NCBI RefSeq assembly: GCF_017813235.1
Contig: NZ_JAGISH010000004.1
Location: 36,737-100,736, forward strand
Length of the DNA stretch: 64,000 nt
DNA from: Sagittula salina
GTDB taxonomy: Bacteria; Pseudomonadota; Alphaproteobacteria; Rhodobacterales; Rhodobacteraceae
Direction: 5' to 3'
Below the pieces are notes generated by a model. That model ran no database searches, was not told the DNA's origin, and was given only the letters and a program-made list of their open reading frames with translations. The first letter of the stretch is position 1. Every line of letters begins with the position of its first letter. Position numbers and translations under genes: made by a program. This document shows, in pieces, positions 17,484-26,580 of the stretch.

Positions 17484-17951
17484 TCAACCGGTCTGAAGAC
17501 GTTTTTCAAGGTCGCGGGCAAGGGTCTTCATCCGCTCCCGGAACCGGCGCTCCATCCCCCCCTTGGCAAGCTTCAGCGACTGCACCAGCAGCCGCGCCGA
17601 AAGCGTCGTCGGCACCATGTCCACCGTCACCCCGATCCGCGTGCGCGTCCGCGACAGAGCCACCACGTCGAGGATCATCCCCACCTGAAGCCCGCCGCTG
17701 GTGGAAGCAAAGACCATGCGGTCCGGCGGCTGGAACTCGGTCAGTTGGATATCCGCCTCGCGCGTCTTGCCGCGAAACCCGAAACTGGCGTGCCAGGTCA
17801 TGCCTTCAGCCGCCCCCGTCGCCGGGCCGGAGGTCCGCTGCACGTCCGTCCCGCGGCGCAGCGCCTGCCGTTCGACGCTGTCGAAATCCGACAGCGCGGC
17901 GAACACCCGATCCAGCGGCGCCTCGACATCTTCGCGTGCGGTTAGTTGCAT
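17484..17951 (-). CDS. SRPBCC family protein (polyketide cyclase/START-like fold)
   Basis: 155-residue soluble protein with the helix-grip fold: [28 protein letters not shown] at the N-terminus is the classic opening strand and helix, and a long C-terminal amphipathic helix ([15 protein letters not shown] region to LEKRLQTG) closes the pocket. ATG 17951 is chosen because AAGGA lies 7 bases upstream; the frame is open to 18002. First gene of an operon with the DUF4198 protein, 11 bases apart. Such proteins bind lipids or small hydrophobic ligands; the ligand is not evident. Confidence 0.8.
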   Translation of the reverse strand: MQLTAREDVEAPLDRVFAALSDFDSVERQALRRGTDVQRTSGPATGAAEGMTWHASFGFRGKTREADIQLTEFQPPDRMVFASTSGGLQVGMILDVVALSRTRTRIGVTVDMVPTTLSARLLVQSLKLAKGGMERRFRERMKTLARDLEKRLQTG

Positions 17952-18030
17952 GGCCTGTTCCTTTTGTAGCCCTGCGGGGACTGCCCTTGTGAGAAGGACC
18001 ATAGCCGAACGGCCCCGTCAATCCAACGGC

Positions 18031-18963
18031 TTAGGCAAGCCTGTCGGTCAGCCACGCATTCAGCAGGAAATGCGCGATGGCCCCCTTGCGCGCGGGCAGC
18101 ACGTCCGTCCTCAGCCCGGCGGCGGAATCGGCGACCTCCTCGCGGGTCAGCCAGCGCGCATCCTCCAGTTCCGCCGGATCGATGCGGATCTCGTCGCTCT
18201 CCGCCGCGCCGTGGCAGCCGAACATCAGAGAAGACGGAAAGGCCCATGGCTGGCTGGCAAGATACCGCACGCGCCCCACCCGGATGCCGGATTCCTCCAG
18301 CACTTCGCGGCGCACGGCGGCCTCGATGGTCTCGCCCGGTTCGACAAAGCCCGCAAGACAGGAATACATGCCCTCCGGCCAGCCGGGAGAACGCCCCAGC
18401 AGGCAGCGGTTGCCATGGGTGATCAGCATGATGACCACCGGATCGGTACGCGGAAAATGCGGTGCACCGCAACGCGTGCAGTTCCGCTGCCAGCCGGATT
18501 GCGACACCTCCGAGGGCGCACCGCAGCGGGCACAGAAGCCATGCGTGGCGTGCCAGCCGTGGATTGCCTTCGCCGTCGCGGCCAGTTCCGCGTCCCGCGC
18601 GCCAAGCTGCGTCATGATCCGCCGCAGTTCCGCGAACCGCCCCTCCGGGCAATCCGGATGCACCTGTTCGGAGGCATCGACAAAGGACCCGAGCGAGGAC
18701 AAGTCCTCCTCCGGCTGCCAGCCGATTTCCACCGCGAGCACCAGCCGCGCCGCCTCCCGTCCCAGCAGAACCGGCGAACGCACCGCACGCGCCAGCAAGG
18801 GATGGCCCAGCGGCAGCCGCATCAGGCCCGCATCCGATATCAGCACCTTGCCGCGCCAGAGCACCACCGCAACGCGGTCCTGTCCGCTCAGGTCTCTGCC
18901 CCGCAACTCGGCCGCGCGGTCAAGGCCCGAGCCGCCGAATGTCACCGTTTCCGCATGTCGCAT
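18031..18963 (-). CDS. nudC: NAD+ diphosphatase (NudC)
   Basis: Nudix hydrolase that cleaves NADH (and NAD caps on RNA in characterised homologues), 310 residues. A zinc ribbon C-x2-C...C-x2-C is formed by [10 protein letters not shown] and [12 protein letters not shown]. The Nudix box [20 protein letters not shown] with following SG is complete, and the downstream [13 protein letters not shown] is the NudC signature (SQPWPFPxS), so the assignment is firm. It is divergent from the cpdB-like gene at 19120 with about 155 bases between them. Confidence 0.93.
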   Translation of the reverse strand: MRHAETVTFGGSGLDRAAELRGRDLSGQDRVAVVLWRGKVLISDAGLMRLPLGHPLLARAVRSPVLLGREAARLVLAVEIGWQPEEDLSSLGSFVDASEQVHPDCPEGRFAELRRIMTQLGARDAELAATAKAIHGWHATHGFCARCGAPSEVSQSGWQRNCTRCGAPHFPRTDPVVIMLITHGNRCLLGRSPGWPEGMYSCLAGFVEPGETIEAAVRREVLEESGIRVGRVRYLASQPWAFPSSLMFGCHGAAESDEIRIDPAELEDARWLTREEVADSAAGLRTDVLPARKGAIAHFLLNAWLTDRLA

Positions 18964-19119
18964 CGCGCACCCTCCGTTCCCGGGCCGTTATCCGGCGCGC
19001 CCGGCGAAAAGGCAATCGCATCAGCCGACCCCCGCCTTCCGTGGCGGCAGTGCAAGATTTGTCACACAACCGTGTCCGAAGCATGCAAACTGCCGTCAAA
19101 ACACCAGCAGGGGAATCCG

Positions 19120-21090
19120 ATGACACAGACTTTCAACCGTCGCCAGTTCCTGGCCACAACCACCTCGGGCGCCGCGCTGATCGCGCTGCACCCCTATTCG
19201 GCGAACGCGCAGACCAACCAGGCGCACCTCCGCATCCTCGAAACCACAGACCTGCACGTGCACGTCTGGCCCTACGACTACTACTCGGACAAGCCGGTGG
19301 ACACGGTGGGCCTGTCGCGCACCGCCTCGCTGATCGACGCCATCCGCGCCGAGGCCACCAACACGCTGACACTGGACAACGGCGATTTCCTGCAGGGCAA
19401 CCCGATGGGCGATTACATCGCCTACGAACGCGGCATGAAGGAGGGCGACCTGCACCCGGTCATCACCGCGCTCAACACGCTGAAGATCGACGCGGGCACC
19501 ATCGGCAACCACGAATTCAACTACGGGCTCGATTTCCTGATGAAATCCGCTGCCGGGGCCGACTACCCGCTGGTTCTGGCCAATATCGTGAAGGGCGAAG
19601 GCACAGATCCCACGAAGGACGAAACGCTCTTCAAGCCCTACGTCATCCTCGAACGCCAGCTGACCGATGGGGCGGGCAACAGCCACCCGATCAAGGTCGG
19701 CGTCATCGGCTTCACCCCGCCGCAGGTGATGAACTGGGACCGCAAGCACCTCGAGGGCAACGTGACCGCCCGCGACATCGTGGCGACCGCGCAGGCCTAC
19801 GTGCCGCAGATGCGGGAGGAAGGCGCGGAGATCATCATCGCGCTGTCGCATTCGGGCATAGGGTCGGCGGATCACGTGGACGGGATGGAGAACGCCTCCG
19901 TACCGCTCGCCGCCGTCGACGGGGTGGACGCGCTGCTGACCGGGCATTCGCATCTCGTCTTCCCCTCGCCAACCTACGCCGATTACGCCGCCGTCGACGC
20001 GGAAAAGGGCACCATCCACGGGAAACCCGCCGTCATGGGCGGCTTCTGGGGCTCCCATATGGGCCTGATCGACCTGCTGTTGGAGCGCGACGGCAACAGC
20101 TGGACGGTTGTCTCCGCCACCACCGAGGCACGGCCGATCTCGCAGCGCAACGAGGACCGTTCCATCACGCCGCTGGTCGAGGATTACGCCCCCGTGCTGG
20201 AGGCCACGAAGGCCGAACACGAGGCAACGCTGGAATACGTCCGCCGCGCCGTGGGCAAGACCGACGCGCCGCTCTATTCCTACTTCGCCCTGGTCGCCGA
20301 CGACCCCTCCGTGCAGATCGTTTCGAACGCGCAGGAGTGGTATATCAAGCAGATGCTGGAGGGCACGGAATACGAAGGCCTTCCCATCCTCTCCGCCGCC
20401 GCCCCCTTCAAGGCCGGCGGCCGCGGTGGCCCGGAGTACTACACAGACGTCGCAAAGGGCGACGTGGCGATCAAGAACGTGGCCGACCTCTACCTCTACC
20501 CCAACACAGTGCGCGCGGTAAAAATCACCGGGGCACAGGTGAAGGACTGGCTGGAACGCTCCGCGGGCATGTTCAATCAGGTGGAACCGGGCGCAGAGGA
20601 TGCCGTGCTGCTGAACCCCGACTTCCCCAGCTACAACTTCGACGTGATGGACGGGGTCACCTACCAGATCGACCTCAGCCAGCCGTCGATGTTCGGCCCG
20701 AAGGGCGAACTGGAGAACCCCGAGGCCTCGCGTATCGTGAACCTGCAGTACGCGGGCAAGCCGATCGACCCGGCGCAGGAGTTCATCGTCGCGACGAACA
20801 ATTACCGCGCGGGCGGCGGCGGCTCCTTCCCCGGCGCCATGGGCGATACCATCGTCTTCGAAGGACCCGACACCAACCGCGACGTCATCGTGCGCTACAT
20901 CGTCGAACAGGGTACCATCAGCCCCTCGGCGGACGCGAACTGGTCGTTTGCGCCGATGGACAAGGACACCACGGTCCTGTTCGAGACCGGGCCCAAGGCG
21001 CGCGACTACATGGCCGATGTAAAGGGCGTCAGCATGGAGGATGCGGGCGAGGCCAGCGACGGCTTCGCCGCCTTCCGGATCAAACTCTGA
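19120..21090 (+). CDS. cpdB: 2',3'-Cyclic-nucleotide 2'-phosphodiesterase/3'-nucleotidase (CpdB-like)
   Basis: Exported metallophosphoesterase that recycles extracellular nucleotides, 656 residues. ATG 19120 follows AGGGGAA. The N-terminus has a Tat signal ([18 protein letters not shown]), so it is exported folded. Calcineurin-type motifs: [29 protein letters not shown] and GHSHLVFP. The C-terminal 5'-nucleotidase domain begins near residue 375 ([19 protein letters not shown]). Monocistronic, with a GC hairpin 10 bases after the stop. A role in phosphate scavenging is plausible; no Pho box was sought computationally. Confidence 0.92.
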   Translation: MTQTFNRRQFLATTTSGAALIALHPYSANAQTNQAHLRILETTDLHVHVWPYDYYSDKPVDTVGLSRTASLIDAIRAEATNTLTLDNGDFLQGNPMGDYIAYERGMKEGDLHPVITALNTLKIDAGTIGNHEFNYGLDFLMKSAAGADYPLVLANIVKGEGTDPTKDETLFKPYVILERQLTDGAGNSHPIKVGVIGFTPPQVMNWDRKHLEGNVTARDIVATAQAYVPQMREEGAEIIIALSHSGIGSADHVDGMENASVPLAAVDGVDALLTGHSHLVFPSPTYADYAAVDAEKGTIHGKPAVMGGFWGSHMGLIDLLLERDGNSWTVVSATTEARPISQRNEDRSITPLVEDYAPVLEATKAEHEATLEYVRRAVGKTDAPLYSYFALVADDPSVQIVSNAQEWYIKQMLEGTEYEGLPILSAAAPFKAGGRGGPEYYTDVAKGDVAIKNVADLYLYPNTVRAVKITGAQVKDWLERSAGMFNQVEPGAEDAVLLNPDFPSYNFDVMDGVTYQIDLSQPSMFGPKGELENPEASRIVNLQYAGKPIDPAQEFIVATNNYRAGGGGSFPGAMGDTIVFEGPDTNRDVIVRYIVEQGTISPSADANWSFAPMDKDTTVLFETGPKARDYMADVKGVSMEDAGEASDGFAAFRIKL

Positions 21091-21468
21091 TCCCGGATCG
21101 GGGCGGCCCCGAGCCGCCCCCCTCTGGCGCAGCGCGGTTTTACCGGGAAGGTGCCTCCGACGGGGGTATTGTCACCAAGAAGAAGCTGATGCACGCGTCC
21201 TGCTTCTGTGGCCGAAATACTCAAAGACCCGCCTCTCGCCACCGCCCACCAGCGCCAAAAAAACGGGCAGACAGCAGGCGCGTGCCGCATCGCAGCAAAA
21301 ATTTGCGCGAGGACGGAACCACTCCCCGACAATCTTTGTTACACTGAAAAGACGCGGGTTCCGCCGCATTCAGCGTCGCGGAGCCGCGCGCTCAGGCAGA
21401 ACGACAGATGGAGCGCCCCTATCAAGGATACCGCCAGTCCCCCCGCCTCGCCCTATTCCCGTGTCGCC
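21091..21468. other. Gap before gpsA
   Basis: Contains the cpdB hairpin, a partial copy of the dispersed element (TGCTTCTGTGGCCGAAATAC at 21201-21220) and an AT-richer stretch near 21330 (CAATCTTTGTTACACTGAAA) that may hold the promoter of the gpsA operon. ATG 21408 lies here in a frame other than gpsA. No independent gene is seen. Confidence 0.5.
21100..21120 (+). terminator. GC hairpin after cpdB
   Basis: GGGGCGG - CCCCGAG - CCGCCCC forms a perfect 7-bp stem starting 10 bases after the cpdB stop. There is no T tract, so this would be an atypical or Rho-assisted terminator. Confidence 0.45.
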
Positions 21469-22536
21469 GTGCTCGGCGCCGGCAGCTGGGGCACCGCCCT
21501 CGCCACGGTAATCGCCCGCAACGGCCATGACGCCGCCCTCTGGGCCCGGCGCCCCGACCTCGCGGAGGCGATCAACCGGCACCGCGAAAACCCCGACTAC
21601 CTCGACGGCTTCGCCCTGCCCGACCGCATCACCGCCACCGCCGATCTGGCCACCGCGCTCGACGGCGCCAAGGCGGCGCTGCTTGCAACCCCCTCCTCTA
21701 CCCTGCGCGGCATGTGTCAGGCCATCGCCCCCTACATCCCCGAAGGCATCCCCATCGCGCTGGCCTGCAAGGGCGTGGAAAAGCGCACTGGCCTGTTGCT
21801 TTCGGAGGTTGTCAGCGAGGAGCTTCCCGGTCATCCGGTGGGCGCGGTCTCCGGCCCGACCTTCGCGCGCGAAACCGCGCTCGATCATCCGACGGCGGCC
21901 ACCGTCGCCTTCCCCTTCAGCTACGCCGACCGCCTCGACCCCGGTCGCAGCCCCGCCGCGCGCATGGCGCTGACGCTTTCGGGCAGCGGGTTTCGGCCCT
22001 ACGTCTCCGACGACCTCGTGGGCGTCGAGGTCGGCGGCGCGGTCAAGAATGTCATCGCCATCGCCTGCGGGATCATGTCCGGCGCGGGCTTTGCCGAAAA
22101 CACCCGCGCGGCCCTCATTACCCGCGGCATCGACGAAATGAAGCTGCTCGCCACCGCCCTCGGCGGCCGCCGAGAAACAGTGACCGGCCTTTCCGGTGCG
22201 GGTGACCTGACGCTGACCTGTTCGTCCACCACCTCGCGCAACATGTCGCTGGGACACCAGTTGGGACAGGGCATCCCGCGCCCGAACTGTTTCGACGGGC
22301 GCCCTACAGTTGTCGAGGGCGAGGTCAACGCCATCTCTGTCACCGACCTCGCCCGCCGCGTCGGTGTGCCCATGCCGATCTGCGAAACGGTGAACGCCGT
22401 GCTGCACCAAGGCGCTGACATCCGGCAGGCCTTCTCCGCCCTCTGGGCCCGCCCGATCGAGGCAGAACCCTTCGCGCTCGACCTGTCCTTCGACCATCCC
22501 GCCCCCCAGACCTTGCAGATCGGAGGTTCGTCATGA
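21469..22536 (+). CDS. gpsA: Glycerol-3-phosphate dehydrogenase [NAD(P)+] (start uncertain)
   Basis: Makes sn-glycerol-3-phosphate from dihydroxyacetone phosphate. The Rossmann motif VAVLGAGSWGTALA is at the extreme N-terminus; VSGPTFARETA, the catalytic lysine region VGGAVKNVIAIACG and LSGAGDLTLTCSS are intact. No ATG exists in frame. The only nearby start is GTG 21469, which begins inside the first strand; the frame is open back to GTG 21208. ATG 21408 would join the frame only if one C of the C6 run at 21439-21444 were absent. It overlaps the phosphatase gene start (ATGA), suggesting it supplies the acceptor for glucosylglycerol synthesis. Confidence 0.85.
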   Translation: MLGAGSWGTALATVIARNGHDAALWARRPDLAEAINRHRENPDYLDGFALPDRITATADLATALDGAKAALLATPSSTLRGMCQAIAPYIPEGIPIALACKGVEKRTGLLLSEVVSEELPGHPVGAVSGPTFARETALDHPTAATVAFPFSYADRLDPGRSPAARMALTLSGSGFRPYVSDDLVGVEVGGAVKNVIAIACGIMSGAGFAENTRAALITRGIDEMKLLATALGGRRETVTGLSGAGDLTLTCSSTTSRNMSLGHQLGQGIPRPNCFDGRPTVVEGEVNAISVTDLARRVGVPMPICETVNAVLHQGADIRQAFSALWARPIEAEPFALDLSFDHPAPQTLQIGGSS

Positions 22537-23321
22537 CCGTGCACGCTTCATCGGGAGGTGTCCCCCGCCCCGCCATGGCCAAGCGCCGCTTTACGCTGGC
22601 CACTGACCTCGACGGCACGTTTCTCGGGGGGACGCGCGAGGAACGCGAAACCCTCTATGGCTGGATCGAGGACAACCGTCATTCCATCGGCCTGATCTTT
22701 GTCACCGGGCGCGATCCGGAATTCATCATGCGGATGTGCCGCCGGAATGGCCTGCCCTGGCCGGAATACGTGGTGGGCGACGTGGGCACGACCATCGCGG
22801 AAGTCACGGCCGACGGCCATGTCACCCCCATCGCCGCGCTGGAAGAAGACATCGCCGCGCGCTGGGGCGACCGCGGCGACGTGGTGCGCGCCGCGCTGGA
22901 CGATCACCCCGGCCTCAGCCTGCAACCGACGCCCTTCCGCTACCGCGTCTCCTACGACCTCGACGCCGCCCGCTTCGATCCGGGCGCCAAGGCGCGGGTG
23001 GAGGAGCTTGGCGCCGACTGGCTGATCTCCGACAACCGCTTCTTTGACGTGCTGCCAAAGGGGGTGTCGAAGGGCCCCTCGATCCGCCGCCTGATCGACC
23101 ACCTGGACATCGCGGAGCACACCGTCCTTTGCGCCGGGGACACGCTCAACGACCTCTCCATGCTGATCTCCGGCCTGCCCGCCGTGGCGGTCGGCAATTC
23201 CGAACCCGATCTGGTCGCCCGGCTCGATGGCCACGAGACCTACCGCGCAAAGGCCCATGGCGCCGCCGGTATTCTCGAGGCCATCGCCGCGCTCGACCTT
23301 CACGACACGCCGAAAGGATAA
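22533..23321 (+). CDS. HAD-IIB phosphatase, probable glucosylglycerol-phosphate phosphatase
   Basis: Haloacid-dehalogenase-fold sugar phosphatase (Cof/sucrose-phosphatase branch), 262 residues. GGAGG precedes ATG 22533, which overlaps the gpsA stop. HAD motifs: I, ATDLDGTFLGG (nucleophile Asp); II, FVTGRD; III, lysine in KGVSKGPSIRRL; IV, CAGDTLNDLSML. The C2B cap lies between. It ends 3 bases before a glucosylglycerol-phosphate synthase, so dephosphorylation of glucosylglycerol-3-phosphate is the natural reaction. Sequence alone could also fit mannosyl-phosphoglycerate or trehalose-phosphate phosphatases. Confidence 0.82.
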   Translation: MTVHASSGGVPRPAMAKRRFTLATDLDGTFLGGTREERETLYGWIEDNRHSIGLIFVTGRDPEFIMRMCRRNGLPWPEYVVGDVGTTIAEVTADGHVTPIAALEEDIAARWGDRGDVVRAALDDHPGLSLQPTPFRYRVSYDLDAARFDPGAKARVEELGADWLISDNRFFDVLPKGVSKGPSIRRLIDHLDIAEHTVLCAGDTLNDLSMLISGLPAVAVGNSEPDLVARLDGHETYRAKAHGAAGILEAIAALDLHDTPKG

Positions 23322-23324
23322 CCC

Positions 23325-24842
23325 ATGCCGTCCGACACCCAAAGCCGCTCCGACCTTGTCATCGTCTACCACCGCCAGCCCTACGAGGAGGTCGAGGTCG
23401 ACGGACAGATCGAGTATCGCGAAAACAAATCCCCCAACGGCATCGTCCCGACGCTCAAAAGCTTCTTTGGCCGCGTGGACAAGGGCGCGTGGATCGCGTG
23501 GAAGCACGCGCAGGACCCGTCGAACCCCGGTTTCGACCGCGTGGTGGAAATCGACGACCCACATGGAAAATACACCGTCTCGCGCCTGCCGCTGACGCCC
23601 GCGCAGGTCAATTCCTTCTACCACGTCTCGTCAAAGGAGGCCTTCTGGCCGATCCTGCACGGGTTCAAGGAACGCTACAATTACGACCCCGTCGACTGGT
23701 CGACCTTCCGGGAGGTGAACTGGGCCTTTGCCGAGGCCGCCGCCGCCGAGGCCGCCGAGGGCGCCACGGTCTGGGTACACGACTACAACCTCTGGCTGGT
23801 GCCGGGCTACCTGCGCACCCTGCGCCCCGACGTGAAGATCAGTTTCTTCCACCACACGCCCTTCCCGCCCGCCGATATCTTCAACGTGTTGCCGTGGCGT
23901 CGCGAGATCCTCGAAAGCCTGCTGGCCTGCGACGTGGTCGGCTTTCACATACCGCGGTACGTGAACAACTTCGTCACCGCCGCACGGTCCCTGCTCGAGG
24001 TCGACACCCAGAAGCGTGAAAAGGTGAAGGCGGAGCTGAACGCCCAGACCTCCGCCCTGTCGGAGCAATCCGTCATCACGGAGGTCGCCTACGAAGGCCG
24101 CACCGTACGGCTTCAGGCCAGCCCCGTCGGCGTCGACGTCGATTACATCGAAGGCCTTGCCACCTCGAAGGACACCGCCGCGCGGCTCGACCAGATCCGT
24201 ACGGACCTGGGGGATCGCCGCCTGATCCTCTCGGTCGGGCGCACCGACTACACGAAGGGCGGGATCGAGCAGCTGGAATCCTACGAACGCCTGCTGGAAT
24301 CGCGCCCCGACCTGCGCGGGCGTATCCAGCTGATGCACGTCTCCGTCATGGCGAACGAGAACATGACGGCCTACCGCCAGATCCAGGAGGATCTGGAACA
24401 TATGGCGGGCCGGATCAACGGGCGGTACGGCAGCTTCGACTGGCAGCCGCTGCTGCTGATCTCGCGCCCGGTGGCCTTCACCGATCTGGTGGCCTACTAC
24501 CGCGCCGCCGACATCGCGTGGATCACGCCGCTGGCCGACGGCATGAACCTCGTCTGCAAGGAATACTGCGCCGCGCGCACCGACGGCGACGGTATACTCG
24601 TGCTGTCGGAATTCGCGGGGGCGGCGGTTGAACTGGCCACCGCCGTGCCGACGAACCCCTTCAGCCACCGTTCCATGGACAGCGCGCTCAGTTACGCACT
24701 GGAAATGCCCGAAGAAGAGCGGCGCGGCCGGATGAAGCTCCTGCGCGAACTGGTGCGCAAGCAGGACATCCGTTTCTGGGCGGAGGACCAGATGCAGGCG
24801 CTGGAACCGAGGGCCAGTGGCGGCCTGACCACCGCCGCCTGA
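23325..24842 (+). CDS. ggpS: Glucosylglycerol-phosphate synthase
   Basis: GT20-family glycosyltransferase, 505 residues, joining glucose from ADP-glucose (in characterised homologues) to glycerol-3-phosphate to make the osmolyte precursor. Visible motifs: VWVHDYNLWLVPGYLR, FFHHTPFPPADIFNVLPWR, HIPRYVNNF (trehalose synthases have YxxHF here), SVGRTDYTKGGIEQL and WITPLADGMNLVCKEY. The HTPFPPADIF and NSFYHVSSKEAFWPILH blocks favour GgpS over OtsA. Last gene of gpsA-phosphatase-ggpS. Expression is expected to rise with salt, by analogy with other GgpS systems. Confidence 0.87.
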   Translation: MPSDTQSRSDLVIVYHRQPYEEVEVDGQIEYRENKSPNGIVPTLKSFFGRVDKGAWIAWKHAQDPSNPGFDRVVEIDDPHGKYTVSRLPLTPAQVNSFYHVSSKEAFWPILHGFKERYNYDPVDWSTFREVNWAFAEAAAAEAAEGATVWVHDYNLWLVPGYLRTLRPDVKISFFHHTPFPPADIFNVLPWRREILESLLACDVVGFHIPRYVNNFVTAARSLLEVDTQKREKVKAELNAQTSALSEQSVITEVAYEGRTVRLQASPVGVDVDYIEGLATSKDTAARLDQIRTDLGDRRLILSVGRTDYTKGGIEQLESYERLLESRPDLRGRIQLMHVSVMANENMTAYRQIQEDLEHMAGRINGRYGSFDWQPLLLISRPVAFTDLVAYYRAADIAWITPLADGMNLVCKEYCAARTDGDGILVLSEFAGAAVELATAVPTNPFSHRSMDSALSYALEMPEEERRGRMKLLRELVRKQDIRFWAEDQMQALEPRASGGLTTAA

Positions 24843-24882
24843 CCAGAGCAGGGCTGAAAACGCAGGCCTGAAAACGCCCGGA

Positions 24883-26211
24883 TCAGGGCCAGTCCGGCGG
24901 GTCGCAGCGCAGCGGTCCTGCCGGGAAGGCCCAGCGCGGCCCCCGCCCGCCCAGACGCCCCGGAAAGGCCACGCGCCGCGCCGGACCCCAGCCGGTCGCC
25001 TCGCTCTCCGGCGACAGGTCCTGTGGTCCTTCCTCCAGCGGTTCCCCCGTGAACGCCCGTGCCCCCGCGCCGGTCAGCAGCGCTGCACTGCGCGCCAGCG
25101 ACAGCCGCGCGCTCAGGACGCGGCCCTCCTCCTGCCGCACCCGCAGGGCGCGCAGCACCGCCGCCGCCATCAGGTAGCCCGTCGCGTGATCCAGTGCCTG
25201 AACCGGCAGCGGCACGGGACGCGCCCCCGCTGCCGGCTCGCCCCCACGCCGCGCCATGCCCTCCGCCGCGATGCCGCAACTCATCTGCACGAGGCTGTCG
25301 AACCCCCGTCTACCGGCCCACGGCCCCGTCCAGCCATAGGCGTTCAGGCTCACGTCCACGCAGGCAGGCGCCAGCCGCTGCCGCACCTCTCCGCCGTAGC
25401 CCAGCCCCTCCAGCGCGCCGGGGCGGTAGCCGTGCACCAGCACATCACTCTCGCGCAACAGCGCCTCGAACCGCGCGCGATCCTCCGCCCGGCGCAGGTC
25501 CAGCCCGGCGCGGCGCTTGCCCAGCGTGACCTCCGGCTCCACCCCCGGTTCCGACCAGCCTGGCGGATCTATACGCAGCACACGCGCCCCGAACCCGGCA
25601 AGGAATCGTGTCGCCACCGGCCCGGCGAGCACCCGCGTCAGGTCAAGCACCCGGATCCCGTCCAAGCCACCCTGACCCCGCCCCTGCCCCGCGTCCTCCC
25701 ACGCAATCAAAGGCTCCACCGCCACCGCGCGCCCCTGCGGATGCGCGGCCCAGCCGTCAAGAGAATGCATCGCCGCCGCCGCGCCGCCGGCACCCACCAC
25801 CGCCGTCTCCAGCGCCTCGGCCTTCCAGTCCGTCACCGCCTCGGCCACCGCCGCGCTCTCCCCCGCGCAACCCAGCACCGACAGGGCCGCCGTCCGGTGA
25901 TGCGGTGCGTTGGTGTGCAGCCGGATCCAGCCATCCGCAGCGCGATAATCCCCGGCCACCGAATCCCAGGCCGAGGGCAGATCCCACCCCTCCGGCCGCA
26001 ACGTCCGAGAGAACCAGATCAAGGTTCGCCGCCGGTCGACCTCCGCCGCCTCTCCCGTCAACCGCGCCAGTTGCCCTGCGGCCGCCGCAACAGAGGCCAC
26101 CGCCAGGTCCGAGGTTGCAAAACAGGACGGCAGTTCTCCCGCCCCACTCACCGCCACCGCGCCGCCGCCTTCCAGCGCCGCGCCGATCTGCTCGTCGAAG
26201 TACCCCGTCAT
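24883..26211 (-). CDS. CaiB/BaiF family CoA-transferase
   Basis: Class III CoA-transferase of about 442 residues. ATG 26211 has GGAGG 5 bases upstream; ATG 26223 is an alternative and the frame is open to 26574. The central motif GIRVLDLTRVLAGPVATRFLAG and the block VLVHGYRPGALEGLGYG are family signatures; VSLNAYGWTGPWAGRRGFDSLVQ follows. The N-terminal 150 residues form an extra region with SVLGCAGESAAVAEAVTDW, as in the larger members. The catalytic Asp expected after the central block is not obvious to me. Convergent with ggpS; substrate unknown. Confidence 0.8.
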   Translation of the reverse strand: MTGYFDEQIGAALEGGGAVAVSGAGELPSCFATSDLAVASVAAAAGQLARLTGEAAEVDRRRTLIWFSRTLRPEGWDLPSAWDSVAGDYRAADGWIRLHTNAPHHRTAALSVLGCAGESAAVAEAVTDWKAEALETAVVGAGGAAAAMHSLDGWAAHPQGRAVAVEPLIAWEDAGQGRGQGGLDGIRVLDLTRVLAGPVATRFLAGFGARVLRIDPPGWSEPGVEPEVTLGKRRAGLDLRRAEDRARFEALLRESDVLVHGYRPGALEGLGYGGEVRQRLAPACVDVSLNAYGWTGPWAGRRGFDSLVQMSCGIAAEGMARRGGEPAAGARPVPLPVQALDHATGYLMAAAVLRALRVRQEEGRVLSARLSLARSAALLTGAGARAFTGEPLEEGPQDLSPESEATGWGPARRVAFPGRLGGRGPRWAFPAGPLRCDPPDWP

Positions 26212-26580
26212 GCCAGCCTCCATGGCAGTCCGCCTCTCAGTCCCCCCACCAGAGGGCCTGAGCGCGCAAGTGTAAATGCTCCTCGCCGCACTACCGCCTC
26301 CTGAAAAGCTTCTTGAAAAGCTTCCGGCAAAGCTGCCGGCAAAGCTTCCGGCATCCCCTCCCTCCGCGCGGCCGCCGTCCCCGTGCTTCGTCTCGGCTTG
26401 TGAAATTCGCGAGTCCGGGGCAGCGCCCCAGCCTTGACGCCGCCGTTTCGCCCGGCCCCTGTGCTTGCCTTGACCGGGCGCCGTCGCACCTGCGCCCCCG
26501 TTCACCACCCGAAGACGATCGCCATGGATGGTCGGCGGCTCGGGCCGGATTCTGCACGACCAGCGGCGCGGCATGATCGG
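26212..26580. other. Gap with 12-bp tandem repeats and a hairpin element
   Basis: Between the CoA-transferase start and the end of the RpiR gene. Four imperfect 12-bp units, types CTGAAAAGCTTC and CGGCAAAGCTTC, run from 26301 to 26348. A degenerate copy of the dispersed element follows at 26383-26429, ending in the hairpin GGGGC-AGC-GCCCC (26417-26429). No gene is supported. Confidence 0.55.
26301..26348. repeat. Four imperfect 12-bp tandem repeats
   Basis: Units at 26301, 26313, 26325 and 26337: CTGAAAAGCTTC, TTGAAAAGCTTC, CGGCAAAGCTGC, CGGCAAAGCTTC. Each carries an AAAGCT core. Probably replication slippage; a binding-site array is possible but unproven. Confidence 0.7.

Noticed and set aside
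26301..26348. CRISPR-like or iteron array
   Set aside because: Units are only 12 bp and contiguous without spacers; simple slippage repeats.
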